DNA of 64,000 nucleotides from Aliivibrio salmonicida LFI1238 (GCF_000196495.1 NC_011312.1:1240001-1304000); one strand, 5' to 3'; counted from the first letter of the stretch, positions 35,400 through 45,320 are shown. The notes: generated by a model not told the origin, from the sequence alone. Made by a program: numbers and translations.

Positions 35400-36880
35400 T
35401 GTCTACAGAGCAGCAAATAACACCAGAAGGTACTATAGAAGCGGGGATAACAATCAGTATTCTTGATCGTGCGATTACCGCTACAGCTCAAACACCTGTT
35501 GATACAACAAAAGAGCTTCTGAGTATTCTGACTTCGCAAGTACTTGATGGTACGGTTACGTGGGATAAAAATTTAACTCTTACTATCGAAAAAGCGATTA
35601 ATGCAATTGATACTAAAATTTCTGAACAACTTTCATCTGTTATGCAGAACCGTGATTTTCAGAAATTAGAAGGTACTTGGCTTGGTTTACAAAAGCTAGT
35701 TAAAAATAGCGATCTTGGGGCTGACCTTAAAATTAAATTAGCAGATTACACTAAAGATGAACTGTTAGAACAATTTGAAGATGCTCCAGCAATCGATCGT
35801 AGTCGTTTCTTTAATATGGTTTACCAAGAAGAGTTTGGTACTGCTGGTGGTCAACCTTATGGCGCTTTGATTGGTGACTATGAGTTTGGTTATGGTGACG
35901 AAGATGTTGCTTTATTACGCTATATGGGTGAAGTAGCCTCCGCTTCTCATGCACCATTTATTGCAGCAGCAAGTGCAAGCATGTTTGATTTCACTACTTA
36001 TGCAACTTTCTCAGATGGTAAGCCTGTCGCAGCAGGTTTTGATTCTCCAGCTTATGTTAGTTGGAACGCTTTCCGTGCAAGTGACGACTCTCGTTATGTG
36101 GCATTAACTCTGCCTAAAACCATCGCACGTCAGCCTTACGGTGCACAAACAGTACTGGTTAAATCATTTGATTTTGAAGAATTGAAAACACGTGATAATG
36201 GCCAACAAATTGTAGGTTCAGATGAAGACTTTGTCTGGAGTAATGCGGCGTATGAATTCGGTTTATTACTAACGCGGTCATTCACTGAATTTGGTTGGTG
36301 TACTGCGGTTCGTGGTACTGAGAGCGGCGGCAAAGTTGAGAGCTTACCAAGCTTTGCTTATTACTCAGATGCAGGTGATTTGCTGCAACAATGCCCAACT
36401 GAAGTTAATTTAACTGATGAGCGTGAAAAAGAGCTAAGTGAACTTGGTTTCCTTCCATTGGTACACTATAAAAATACAAATTATGCCGTATTTATGGGAG
36501 CGCAAACGGCTCATAAACCAAGGGGGAGCCTTGACCCTGATGCAATGGCAAATGCAGCTATTTCAGCTCGTTTACCATACACAATGGCAAGTAGCCGTAT
36601 CGCTCAATGCTTAAAAGTAATGGGTCGAGATCTCATTGGCTCAAACATCGATCCTAAAGATGTCGAGAAAGATCTAAATGCTTGGATCCACAAAGACGTT
36701 AATCCAAATGCGATTGGTAATGAATCGAAAGCCCGCCATCCATTAGTTGAAGCAAAAGTGACAGTTGAAGAGCAAGCTGGCCGCCCTGGTGCGTATTCTG
36801 CTGTAGCATATTTACGCCCTTGGCTTCAAATGGAAGAATTAAGCACATCATTACGTATGGTTGCAAATATTCCTAGTTAA
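35399..36880 (+). CDS. tssC: T6SS contractile sheath large subunit TssC (VipB)
   Basis: Large sheath subunit, 493 residues. Family blocks are QLSSVMQNRDFQKLEGTWLGLQKLV, SRFFNMVYQEEFGTAGGQPYGALIGDYEFG, AFRASDDSRYVALTLPKTIARQPYG and the C-terminal DVNPNAIGNESKARHPLVEAKV, SAVAYLRPWLQMEELSTSLRMVA. All appear intact. A second, diverged tssC-like gene follows after a hairpin. Confidence 0.95.
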   Translation: MSTEQQITPEGTIEAGITISILDRAITATAQTPVDTTKELLSILTSQVLDGTVTWDKNLTLTIEKAINAIDTKISEQLSSVMQNRDFQKLEGTWLGLQKLVKNSDLGADLKIKLADYTKDELLEQFEDAPAIDRSRFFNMVYQEEFGTAGGQPYGALIGDYEFGYGDEDVALLRYMGEVASASHAPFIAAASASMFDFTTYATFSDGKPVAAGFDSPAYVSWNAFRASDDSRYVALTLPKTIARQPYGAQTVLVKSFDFEELKTRDNGQQIVGSDEDFVWSNAAYEFGLLLTRSFTEFGWCTAVRGTESGGKVESLPSFAYYSDAGDLLQQCPTEVNLTDEREKELSELGFLPLVHYKNTNYAVFMGAQTAHKPRGSLDPDAMANAAISARLPYTMASSRIAQCLKVMGRDLIGSNIDPKDVEKDLNAWIHKDVNPNAIGNESKARHPLVEAKVTVEEQAGRPGAYSAVAYLRPWLQMEELSTSLRMVANIPS

Positions 36881-36886
36881 TCATAT

Positions 36887-36907
36887 TCGGGGGGGATCTC
36901 CCTCCGA
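36887..36907 (+). other. Intercistronic hairpin between the two tssC-type genes
   Basis: TCGGGGGG and CCCTCCGA form an 8-bp stem including one G-T pair. There is no T tract, so processing or modulation is more likely than full termination. Confidence 0.5.
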
Positions 36908-36929
36908 ACTGTTTTGAATTGGATAGTTA

Positions 36930-38291
36930 ATGAATACAATCAATCAATCAATAACGATGCAATCAGAGTTAATATGCTTACCTTGGGAGGAATTATTATC
37001 ACTCTCTCAAAAAGGCAAAACTGCTCAATTTAAAGTATTGATTACTAAACTAATCGCTAATTTAGATCGTGTGATTAGCGAACAACTTTCAACAGTTATG
37101 CAAGACAAACACTTTAAAAAACTGGAAGCAAGTTGGCTTGATCTTCAGTTATTGACAGAAAAACAAGTCTCATCGCGAAGAGTTAAAGTTAAAATATTAG
37201 ATCTAAGTTGGAGCATGGTGTCAGATGATCTAAATTACTCGTTTGAAATAAAGCAGACTGCTCTATTTAAAAGATTATACGCCAATGAATTTGATACTGG
37301 AGGTGGGACCCCTTTTGGTCTTGTTGTTATTGATCATAAAATTACGTCTGATTATGGTGAAGATGAAGACCATGATGACCTTTATACTTTGCAACTATTA
37401 TCAGAGCTTGCGGAGCGCTCGTTATGTCCAGTGGTGCTAGGGGTTGATGAGTTTTTCTTCGGTGATGATCCTAATCGCCAACTACATGATAACGTGAGAG
37501 TAAAACGAATTTTAGATAGTCGTGATTTTCTTTCATGGCAATTATTAAGAGATAAAGCCTCTTCTCGTTTTTTGCATTTGGTTTTACCTGAGTATTTACA
37601 ACGTCGTCCTTATCAAAATTATGCTGCGGGGTTTATTTTTACTGAAAGTAATTATCGTGATAATGCGCTTTGGGGAAACAGTGCGTATTTACTTGCAGGA
37701 AATGTTATTCAAGAATTTGAACGCATTAGTTGGTTTGGTTTTTTGCGTTCATATAATGAAACAGGTACATATGGAGCGATCATTCAACATGATTTATCAC
37801 TTACCGCTAAAGTTGATATTTATAATGAGGATGATGGTTTTTGGGCAGAACAAGGTTTTGTTCCACTAAGTAGTTTGTATTTAACGGAACAAAAAGGATT
37901 CTTTAGTAATCAATCGGTTTGGAAAGCATCAACAGAAGAACTCCAAATGTTGGGGACGTTACAAACTAACTTAATGGCATGTCGTTTCGGGCACTATATT
38001 AAAGCTCAGCTCCGAGATCAAATCGGCCGTTACGATAGCATGGAAGATTGCAAACGTGGTTTAGAGAACTGGTTAAAATCTTATATTAGTGAAGTCGATT
38101 ATGGTGAAGATTCAGTGATGGCTCGTTATCCATTAAAAGCGAGTGAAGTACGTATCAAAGAAGATAGCCAAGACAGCACTCGTTATTTATGCGAAATCAT
38201 GCTTCAGCCTCAGTATCAATATGAAATGATGGATGCTCAAGTATTATTAACAACTTCTATGCCTGATCAAGCAGTGGGAGGGTCTGCATGA
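36930..38291 (+). CDS. Second TssC-like sheath protein
   Basis: A 453-residue paralogue of TssC. It keeps VISEQLSTVMQDKHFKKLEASWLDLQLL, TALFKRLYANEFDTGGGTPFGLVVIDHKI, RDKASSRFLHLVLPEYLQRRPYQ and a final MARYPLKASEVRI ... CEIMLQPQYQYEMMDAQVLLTTS, in the same order as TssC. It is shorter, lacks the N-terminal TssB-interacting extension seen in the first copy, and is strongly diverged. Some vibrio T6SS clusters carry such a gene after tssBC; its role (variant sheath or baseplate part) is unknown. Its stop overlaps the tssE start by four bases. Confidence 0.82.
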   Translation: MNTINQSITMQSELICLPWEELLSLSQKGKTAQFKVLITKLIANLDRVISEQLSTVMQDKHFKKLEASWLDLQLLTEKQVSSRRVKVKILDLSWSMVSDDLNYSFEIKQTALFKRLYANEFDTGGGTPFGLVVIDHKITSDYGEDEDHDDLYTLQLLSELAERSLCPVVLGVDEFFFGDDPNRQLHDNVRVKRILDSRDFLSWQLLRDKASSRFLHLVLPEYLQRRPYQNYAAGFIFTESNYRDNALWGNSAYLLAGNVIQEFERISWFGFLRSYNETGTYGAIIQHDLSLTAKVDIYNEDDGFWAEQGFVPLSSLYLTEQKGFFSNQSVWKASTEELQMLGTLQTNLMACRFGHYIKAQLRDQIGRYDSMEDCKRGLENWLKSYISEVDYGEDSVMARYPLKASEVRIKEDSQDSTRYLCEIMLQPQYQYEMMDAQVLLTTSMPDQAVGGSA

Positions 38292-38710
38292 GCTTAATGG
38301 CGAAGTTAACTCAATCTTGGACTAATGATGTGGATGCGGTGCGTGATGCGATTATTGATAATATTTGTGATCTTATTTCAAGTCGAGCTCCAATTTGGCC
38401 AACGTTAGAATCATCAGATGAATTGGCTGATACGATTGCCTATTCTGGATTACGTAATATGACTCGTGCACAGAGTAAATCGAATAGTGATGTGATTATT
38501 GTTGATATTACTCATTTGATCCGTTGCTATGAACCTAGGTTAATTGATGTCTTGATAGAAGTAGAAGAAAAAGAAAAATCAAAAAATCAATTACAGTTTC
38601 GTATTTCTGCGACGATGTTATCTGACCAAGGCGAAGAAGCCATTGTATTGAATTCCTTTTTGGATCTAAGTCGAAACATATTGGATGTAAGGAAATCAAA
38701 TTTTGTCTGA
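38288..38710 (+). CDS. tssE: T6SS baseplate protein TssE (gp25-like)
   Basis: Baseplate wedge subunit that primes sheath assembly, 140 residues. gp25-like elements are DAVRDAIIDNICDLISSRAPIWP near the start, the YSGLRNMTRAQSKS segment and IRCYEPRLIDVLIEVEE, with the conserved Glu-Pro-Arg. It overlaps the upstream gene by four bases and the tssF start by eight. Confidence 0.9.
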   Translation: MSLMAKLTQSWTNDVDAVRDAIIDNICDLISSRAPIWPTLESSDELADTIAYSGLRNMTRAQSKSNSDVIIVDITHLIRCYEPRLIDVLIEVEEKEKSKNQLQFRISATMLSDQGEEAIVLNSFLDLSRNILDVRKSNFV

Positions 38711-40484
38711 TACATTACTGACATATTTTGAACAAGAACTGCGCTTTATTCGAGAGGAAGCGTCGTATTTTTCAGCTCGTCATCCGGGAGCTACAGAAGC
38801 ACTCGGCATAAGAAAAGACAGTATTGATGATCCTCAAATTTCCCGTTTAATTGAAAGCGTGGCTTTTTTGAATGGTAGATTACAACAGCGTTTAGACGAT
38901 TCTTTTCCTGAATTTACTGAAAGTCTTATTCGTTTACTTTTTCCTCATTACTTACGTCCAATTCCTTCGTATAGCTTGCTTGATTTTGTGGTTAATAATG
39001 ATACCAATGCCACTCACCATATTCCGTCAGGAACAGAGTTTGAAGTGCGTGATGAACAGATCAATAGTGCCATATTTCGTACAACAGAAGAGGTAGCCCT
39101 TTACCCTTTAAAAATAGAAAGAGTTAACGTTTCTTTTGCTCCATTTGAGTTAGAAAAACCAAAAGGTGCAGAACAATCAAATGCTTTGATAGAAATATCG
39201 ATCTCTACGGTGGATGATACCGTTGTACTTTCTGAATTATTGATTGAATCATTAAAGCTTCATTTTAAAGGTGAAACCAACTTTGCATTGCGATTGTTTG
39301 ATCTTTTATCACAAGGTACATCTCAAATTTGTGTCTCAGCACAAGGTAAAAGCTATGAGCTAAGTAGAAATGCAATGAAGCCTGTTGGTTTTGAGGTTAA
39401 TGATACGATTCTTCCTTATCAAGCGGCGAGCTTTGGTGGCTTTAAGTTGTTAACTGAATTCTTTATGTTTTCAGAGCGATTTAATGGTTTTCATTTTAAT
39501 TTTGGTGATGTATTAAAGCAGATCGATAGTCATCAATTTAAACTTCAAATATTTATTGATGAATTAAGTGTAGATTTTGCTAGAAGCTTATCTGCCGAAC
39601 GTTTTTCACTATTTACCACACCGATAGTGAATTTACATCAAATGGTTTCAGATCCGCTTGACGTTGATTTTTTTAAGAAACAATACCCAATAATACTTGA
39701 TGCAAATCAAGGGCATAATTTAGAGCTATTTTCAGTTGATGAAGTTATGGATGTTACACAAGTAGAACCTACCAAAATAGCTCAAATTTATGGTGAAAAA
39801 TTTAATGGTAGTGAATCAGGGTTGCGTTGGCAGTTAGTGCAGACTCTACATGAAAATGGTTTGTTAGAAAGTGCATTAAAAGTAGCTGATCTGGAGCATA
39901 TTAGTGCAGAAAGTGAATCTCAAACTTGGTTAGTGAATGCAACGGTGACTGATGGCATGGTAACGAGCCATTTATCATTATTAAGTGAAATTGAATGTCG
40001 TGAATCATTAACTATTCCAGCAGATATCCAGTTATTACGTCGACCATCATTACCTATGCGTAGTAAAGAAACCAATAAAAATGTATGGACTTTACTGTGT
40101 CATTTACATTTTAATTACCATTCTATTTTAGGCTCAGATGATCCTGTTGAAACATTAAAAAATGTATTTGATTTATATAATCATAATCAAAACCCACAAA
40201 ATTACGCTTATATCGAATCTGTAACGACAATAGAGCAAGAACAAGTAGTCGCTCCAATTCGAATATCAGGAAAAACATGTTTTGCTTACGGAACGAAGAT
40301 AACAATCACTCTTGATCCTACTAATGTGAATGGAGGGATCTGCTTGTTTGGCCATATTCTTGAACGCTTCTTTGCGTATTTTGCAGGGTTTAATAGTTTT
40401 ACTCAGGTAAATATTAAGTTGAAGGGACAAGATGAGCTTTATATGGCCTTTCCAAGGAGATCTGGATGCAAAATTTTGTTGTAG
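38703..40484 (+). CDS. tssF: T6SS baseplate protein TssF
   Basis: Large baseplate wedge protein of 593 residues, gp6-like. It shows LTYFEQELRFIREEASYFSARHPGATEALG, the SPQI-like DPQISRLIESVAFLNGRLQQRLDDSFPEFTESLIRLLFPHYLRPIPS, and the RPSLP block near residue 440. The start is a TTG at 38703, overlapping tssE by eight bases, with AAGGAA about eight bases upstream; no ATG fits better. Its 3' end overlaps tssG by 19 bases. Confidence 0.93.
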   Translation: MSDTLLTYFEQELRFIREEASYFSARHPGATEALGIRKDSIDDPQISRLIESVAFLNGRLQQRLDDSFPEFTESLIRLLFPHYLRPIPSYSLLDFVVNNDTNATHHIPSGTEFEVRDEQINSAIFRTTEEVALYPLKIERVNVSFAPFELEKPKGAEQSNALIEISISTVDDTVVLSELLIESLKLHFKGETNFALRLFDLLSQGTSQICVSAQGKSYELSRNAMKPVGFEVNDTILPYQAASFGGFKLLTEFFMFSERFNGFHFNFGDVLKQIDSHQFKLQIFIDELSVDFARSLSAERFSLFTTPIVNLHQMVSDPLDVDFFKKQYPIILDANQGHNLELFSVDEVMDVTQVEPTKIAQIYGEKFNGSESGLRWQLVQTLHENGLLESALKVADLEHISAESESQTWLVNATVTDGMVTSHLSLLSEIECRESLTIPADIQLLRRPSLPMRSKETNKNVWTLLCHLHFNYHSILGSDDPVETLKNVFDLYNHNQNPQNYAYIESVTTIEQEQVVAPIRISGKTCFAYGTKITITLDPTNVNGGICLFGHILERFFAYFAGFNSFTQVNIKLKGQDELYMAFPRRSGCKILL

Positions 40485-41449
40485 TACGTTTAAATAATAA
40501 TCAACAAGATGTTGAGTTAGATAAAGCGTGGCAGCTATTTAAGCATCAAGCTGAGCATAATGGAGTTCGTCCGAATATAGCTTTTAGCGCAGAGCAACTG
40601 CCTGCGTATTACCAAACTCAAGTTACTGAAGTATACCGAAATAATATTGGTAATTATGTAATCAAGACGCCTTTAGCAGCTTTGTCGGGTTGTAAAGGAA
40701 CGATACCAAGGCAAATGTATCGTCAGGTATTGAGTGCTCAATTTGATTTGGGTGATGAAGCACCAGTTGATTTCTTTGATGTATTTAACAACCGCTATTT
40801 TCGTTTGTATTGCCAAGCAGAGTTGAAGCATGACTTAAGTAGTCAAGCTGAGGAAGAAACCTTTACATGGAACCTTCACCAGCAATCATTGACAACCATG
40901 CTATCGAGCTTATGTGGTCTTGGTGAAAATAATAGTGCGATTCCAAAACAGGATTTAATTCAATATACCGGTTTATTGGGTTTGAAATTAACTTGTCCGT
41001 TTGCGCTCAAGTTATTGTTAGAAGACTATTTTGATGCTGAGTTTGTGATAAAAACAAGTGAGTTAGAGTACCAACCTTTAACGCCTTGTACATTAACGCA
41101 GTTAGGTAAAATAGGACAGAATAGGCAGTTAGGTATGGGAGCACTCGTTGGAAAAAGTGCACCTATGGTTGGCCAAAAGTTACATATTAAAGTGTGTCCA
41201 CGAAATTATAGTCACTATATTAAGATTCGTAGTGATAGAAAAATGATTAGTGCCATTGAGCATTTAGTACGAAGTTACATGGGAATTAACATTAAATATA
41301 AGCTTTACATGAAAGTGGATAGCCGATATTTGCCAAGAGTTCAACTAACTAGTAATGCAGACAAAGGCTTAAAAGTAGGTCAATCAGCCTGGATGAACAG
41401 TCGTTTAAACAAGCAACAGCATGTTGAAATGCTACTAACAACAAGTTAA
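40466..41449 (+). CDS. tssG: T6SS baseplate protein TssG
   Basis: Baseplate partner of TssF (gp53/gp7-like), 327 residues. Features include FKHQAEHNGVRPNIAFSAEQL, VDFFDVFNNRYFRLYCQAELKH and GQNRQLGMGALVGKSAPMVGQKLHIKVCP, corresponding to the family LG..A.lG....d...r..l.lgp pattern. It starts inside tssF (19-base overlap) with AAGGAG just upstream, and ends six bases before tssH. Confidence 0.92.
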   Translation: MQNFVVVRLNNNQQDVELDKAWQLFKHQAEHNGVRPNIAFSAEQLPAYYQTQVTEVYRNNIGNYVIKTPLAALSGCKGTIPRQMYRQVLSAQFDLGDEAPVDFFDVFNNRYFRLYCQAELKHDLSSQAEEETFTWNLHQQSLTTMLSSLCGLGENNSAIPKQDLIQYTGLLGLKLTCPFALKLLLEDYFDAEFVIKTSELEYQPLTPCTLTQLGKIGQNRQLGMGALVGKSAPMVGQKLHIKVCPRNYSHYIKIRSDRKMISAIEHLVRSYMGINIKYKLYMKVDSRYLPRVQLTSNADKGLKVGQSAWMNSRLNKQQHVEMLLTTS

Positions 41450-41455
41450 TTAATT

Positions 41456-44074
41456 ATGATAAATATTGAATTACAAAGTCTAGTAAAAAGATTAACCCCG
41501 GGGATGAAGGCTTCACTTGAAGCCGCAGCAGGAGAATGTGTTCAGCGTGGTCATTTTTCAATTGAATTTGAGCATTGGTTTGTCCAATTATTGCAACAGC
41601 CGACTGTGGGTTGGCAAAAAGCGGTTGAGCAAACTGGAATGGCAAGCGAAAGTATTCTTGAGCAACTTAATAACCACTTGTCTAGTTTACCTCGTGGCAA
41701 TGACTCTGCACCGTCATTGTCACCCCAATTAGTTGAATTATTAAAAGACGCTTGGATGATTGGTTCTCTTAATCACGCTCAACTATCGATGAATGAATTT
41801 CATGTACTAATTGTATTAAAACAAAGAATTGAACAGGGGGCATATAACGGTGCGTTATCTACCTGGATAAAAAGTTTGTCGTCTGAATGGCTAAATCGTC
41901 AATCGATTACTAAGACGGCATCAAGTCATCTTTCATCAACTTCTATGTTATGTGGTAAAAACCAAGGTATGGAAGGCAACATGAGTACTCCTGCTCTTGA
42001 TAAGTACTCACAAAATTTAACTCAAGCGGCACGGAATGGTGATTTAGACCCAATCTCTGGGCGTGGTAATGAGATCAGAAAAGCCATCGATATCTTGTGT
42101 CGTCGCCGTCAAAATAGTCCAATTTTAGTTGGTGATCCGGGAGTGGGTAAAACTGCTATTGTAGAAGGCTTAGCACAACAAATTGTAGACGGTAACGTGC
42201 CACCGGCATTAAAAAACGTAGAATTACGCAATTTAGATTTATCACTACTTCAAGCAGGAGCAAGTATTAAAGGTGAGTTTGAGAACCGCCTTAAAGATGT
42301 GATTAATGAAATTAAACAATCAGCAACACCAATTATTGTGTTTATTGATGAAGCGCATACTTTAATTGGAGCGGGTGGTGCAGCTGGTCAAAATGATGCC
42401 GCGAATATCTTAAAACCCGCGTTGGCTCGTGGTGAATTTCGTTCTATTGCAGCCACAACATGGGCTGAGTATAAGCAGTATTTTGAATCAGATGCCGCCT
42501 TAAGTCGTCGCTTTCAAGTCGTATCGATTGGTGAACCTAGTGAAGGTGATGCAATACACATGCTCAGCGGTGTAAAGACATGTTTAGAGAAACACCATAA
42601 TGTAAAAGTAATGCAAGAGGCAATTAATGCCGCAGTTTCATTATCTATTCGCTATTTACCGGAACGAAAATTACCGGATAAAGCGATAAGCTTATTAGAT
42701 ACAGCTTGTTCTCGAATTGGGTTAAGCCAAAGTGCTCCCCCTCGGCAGTTAGAAGCAGTAGCTGAGCAAATCTGCTATGTTGAAAATGAAATCACAACCT
42801 TGAATCATGAAGCTGCATTATGGTCAATTGATGATGATCGTTTAGAGCAAGTTCAACAACGTTTAATTGATCTACAAGAACAGCATCAAGAAATAGGTAA
42901 GTGTTGGGAGCAAGAAAAAACCTTGGTAGAGGAGATCATTGTTCTGCAAACAAAACTAGATGAACAGTTTCTAAATGGTGATGATTTATCAGAAAATGAA
43001 GATAAATTCCTTTTAGCGATAAAGATGACAGAGTTGCATGCAATACAAGATGATCAACCTTTAGTGCTTCCTCAAGTGAACGAACAAACCATAGCGGAAG
43101 TGATCTCTTTATGGACAGGAATCCCTGTCGGGAATATGTTAAAAGAAGAAGTTGAACATTTAATGCATCTTGAAAAGCATATTGGTGAGCGAGTTATTGG
43201 TCAAATAGCTCCTATTGCGGAGATCTCTAAAGCGATCCGTATGTCTCGTGCAGGATTGACTGATCTTCGTAAGCCTGTCGGCGTGTTCTTGATGTGTGGC
43301 CCAAGTGGTGTTGGTAAAACAGAAACAGCATTAGCGTTAACAGATCTGCTTTATGGTGGTAAGCGTAACATAACCACAATTAACATGACTGAATTTAAGG
43401 AAGAACATAAAGTATCTACGCTTCTTGGCTCTCCTGCCGGTTATGTCGGGTACGGTAAAGGTGGTGTATTAACAGAAGCTGTACGTAAAAATCCATATTC
43501 CGTTTTATTATTGGATGAGATGGAAAAAGCGCACCCTGGTGTTCATGATATCTTCTATCAAATTTTTGATAAAGGCTCTATTTCAGACAGTGAAGGTCGT
43601 GAAGTTGATTTCCGTAATACCATCATCATTATGACATCTAATGCAGCCGATAGTGCGGTAGTTAATGGATGTGCTGATGGCCGTCCTTCTATCTCAATAT
43701 TAACCAAAGCTATCTTCCCTGAGCTGCAGAATTTCTTTAAACCTGCCTTCTTAGGTCGAACAACAATAGTGCCTTATTTCCCACTGAATGATGAAGAGAT
43801 GAGTAAGATTGCTCAATTGTCTTTACGCCGCATTGAAAAACGAATTAAGCAACATTATAACGCGACGTTTGATTACGACACTCAAGTTATTGAACTGTTA
43901 GTGAGTATGAATCAATCACCAGAAACGGGAGCCCGTGCAATTGAACAATTAATTAATCGTCAATTAATGCCAGAGCTAGCGAATCAATGCATCGTGAGAA
44001 TGAGTCAATCACAGCCAATTAGTGAAGTATTACTTACAGTGAATGGCAATAAATTTCAAATCGATATTAAATAA
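41456..44074 (+). CDS. tssH: T6SS sheath-disassembly ATPase TssH (ClpV)
   Basis: Hexameric AAA+ unfoldase that recycles contracted sheaths, 872 residues. Two ATPase modules are visible: Walker A GDPGVGKTAIVEGLA and Walker B IIVFIDEAHTLIGAG in the first, GPSGVGKTETALAL and SVLLLDEMEKAHPG in the second. The N-terminal domain (about 1-160) is of the ClpV type and precedes LDKYSQNLTQAARNGDLDPISGR. All motifs are intact, so this component should work if the sheath is made. Confidence 0.96.
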   Translation: MINIELQSLVKRLTPGMKASLEAAAGECVQRGHFSIEFEHWFVQLLQQPTVGWQKAVEQTGMASESILEQLNNHLSSLPRGNDSAPSLSPQLVELLKDAWMIGSLNHAQLSMNEFHVLIVLKQRIEQGAYNGALSTWIKSLSSEWLNRQSITKTASSHLSSTSMLCGKNQGMEGNMSTPALDKYSQNLTQAARNGDLDPISGRGNEIRKAIDILCRRRQNSPILVGDPGVGKTAIVEGLAQQIVDGNVPPALKNVELRNLDLSLLQAGASIKGEFENRLKDVINEIKQSATPIIVFIDEAHTLIGAGGAAGQNDAANILKPALARGEFRSIAATTWAEYKQYFESDAALSRRFQVVSIGEPSEGDAIHMLSGVKTCLEKHHNVKVMQEAINAAVSLSIRYLPERKLPDKAISLLDTACSRIGLSQSAPPRQLEAVAEQICYVENEITTLNHEAALWSIDDDRLEQVQQRLIDLQEQHQEIGKCWEQEKTLVEEIIVLQTKLDEQFLNGDDLSENEDKFLLAIKMTELHAIQDDQPLVLPQVNEQTIAEVISLWTGIPVGNMLKEEVEHLMHLEKHIGERVIGQIAPIAEISKAIRMSRAGLTDLRKPVGVFLMCGPSGVGKTETALALTDLLYGGKRNITTINMTEFKEEHKVSTLLGSPAGYVGYGKGGVLTEAVRKNPYSVLLLDEMEKAHPGVHDIFYQIFDKGSISDSEGREVDFRNTIIIMTSNAADSAVVNGCADGRPSISILTKAIFPELQNFFKPAFLGRTTIVPYFPLNDEEMSKIAQLSLRRIEKRIKQHYNATFDYDTQVIELLVSMNQSPETGARAIEQLINRQLMPELANQCIVRMSQSQPISEVLLTVNGNKFQIDIK

Positions 44075-44154
44075 GCTATTCGCCAGATCATTTAAATAAG
44101 TGTTCTGACGTTAATTATAACAAATAAATTAATCTCATCTTACATAAGGGGTCA

Positions 44155-44313
44155 ATGGTTACCGTGATCTTAGATAATAAACACCTATTTTGGTATGAAA
44201 TTCAGGCTGTAGGTTTACCTGCAGCGTCTTTTATTGCAATAGGAGTTGAAGAAGATTTCCTTAATGAAAGAAATCAACATCAATTGGATCTATTTTTCGA
44301 AATTATTTGTTAA
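44155..44313 (+). pseudogene. Probable remnant of a vgrG 5' end
   Basis: A 52-codon frame with AAGGGG upstream encodes a product whose YEIQAVGLPAASFIAIGVEEDF and following NERNQHQLDLFFEI resemble the beginning of VgrG proteins (a strand, V-x-GLP, then E-x-L, Y-x-F-x-L). It stops where an intact VgrG would continue for 600 or more residues. vgrG commonly follows tssH or hcp in such clusters and no other vgrG is in view. I regard it as a deletion remnant; a short unrelated gene is possible. Confidence 0.42.
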
Positions 44314-44375
44314 AAAATTCCTACGGTTCTTAACTGAATTTAACCGTTCGATACAACAATGTAAGGGTAAATAAT

Positions 44376-45320
44376 ATGCCTATATCGATAAGAATAATTA
44401 GCTCGCCAGACGGAGAAAGTATCTCTGAGTGGAATAAACTACTTCCTGAAGAAGGAGGAAGTATCGGTCGTGCTTTTGGTGCTTCTATTCAATTAAGTGA
44501 TGCTATTCGAGAGGTCTCAGCCTCTCATGCCATCATTAAAAAAACATCTCGTGGTTATCAAATCATCGATGATAGTACTAATGGTTTATTTATTAATGGT
44601 TCAGATAAACCGCTTGGTTTAAGTAATCAAACAGCATTAAATGATGGAGATATTCTTGATATCGGTCGTTATCGCTTATTGGTGTCTTGTTTTGTTCCTG
44701 AACAAGCCCAGATACAGGATTTTTCAACGTTATCTGAAGACTTCTCATTAGGAGGTGACCCTTTTAATATCTCTGAAGTTGAGCCTTCGTTTTCTTCAAG
44801 TTTTGTTCATAAAGAACCGGAATTAGATTTTGCGTTTTCTGATTGCAATATTATTGGTGATAACCCGTTTAATATCGAAGATATAAAAAAAGTACAAGAA
44901 CATAAAGAAGTAAATTTAAGCTTTGTGGCATTAGATGATGACCCATTTTCAGGTTCAGAGCTTCAATTAAATTTACCTTTAGAATCAAAGGAAGGTAAAG
45001 CCTCAATACAAGAAAGCGCAGATGATAAATACGCATTTATAGTTGATCAAAAAAGTGAAGAACGAACGCAGCTACATATGAATAGAGCCCTAGAAATGGC
45101 GTTAACCCGTTTGTTGTCAGATATTTCACCTCATGCAATGGAAGATATGTTTGATGAGATTTCAAGACCAAGTTTTTTTAGTGGTGTACCAAAATATTGG
45201 GATATGTATAAGCGTTATTTTACTCGACAAGTTGAAAACAAAGATTGGCAAATTAAATTTCATGCTTATTTTCATGATGCAATCCGTCTGCAGCGTAACC
45301 TAGAACGAGGCAACAAATGA
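44376..45320 (+). CDS. tagH: T6SS-associated FHA-domain protein TagH
   Basis: Forkhead-associated protein of 314 residues that binds phosphothreonine and links kinase signalling to T6SS assembly. The FHA domain (about 5-105) has GGSIGRAFGASIQL, ASHAIIKKTSRGYQIIDDSTNGLFING and LNDGDILDIGRYRLLV. A low-complexity acidic linker with repeated D-DPFNI-like motifs (GGDPFNISE, GDNPFNIED, DDDPFSGSE) follows, then a TagH C-terminal domain (ISPHAMEDMF ... SFFSGVPKYWDMYKRYF). The kinase at the cluster end is the likely partner. Confidence 0.9.
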   Translation: MPISIRIISSPDGESISEWNKLLPEEGGSIGRAFGASIQLSDAIREVSASHAIIKKTSRGYQIIDDSTNGLFINGSDKPLGLSNQTALNDGDILDIGRYRLLVSCFVPEQAQIQDFSTLSEDFSLGGDPFNISEVEPSFSSSFVHKEPELDFAFSDCNIIGDNPFNIEDIKKVQEHKEVNLSFVALDDDPFSGSELQLNLPLESKEGKASIQESADDKYAFIVDQKSEERTQLHMNRALEMALTRLLSDISPHAMEDMFDEISRPSFFSGVPKYWDMYKRYFTRQVENKDWQIKFHAYFHDAIRLQRNLERGNK

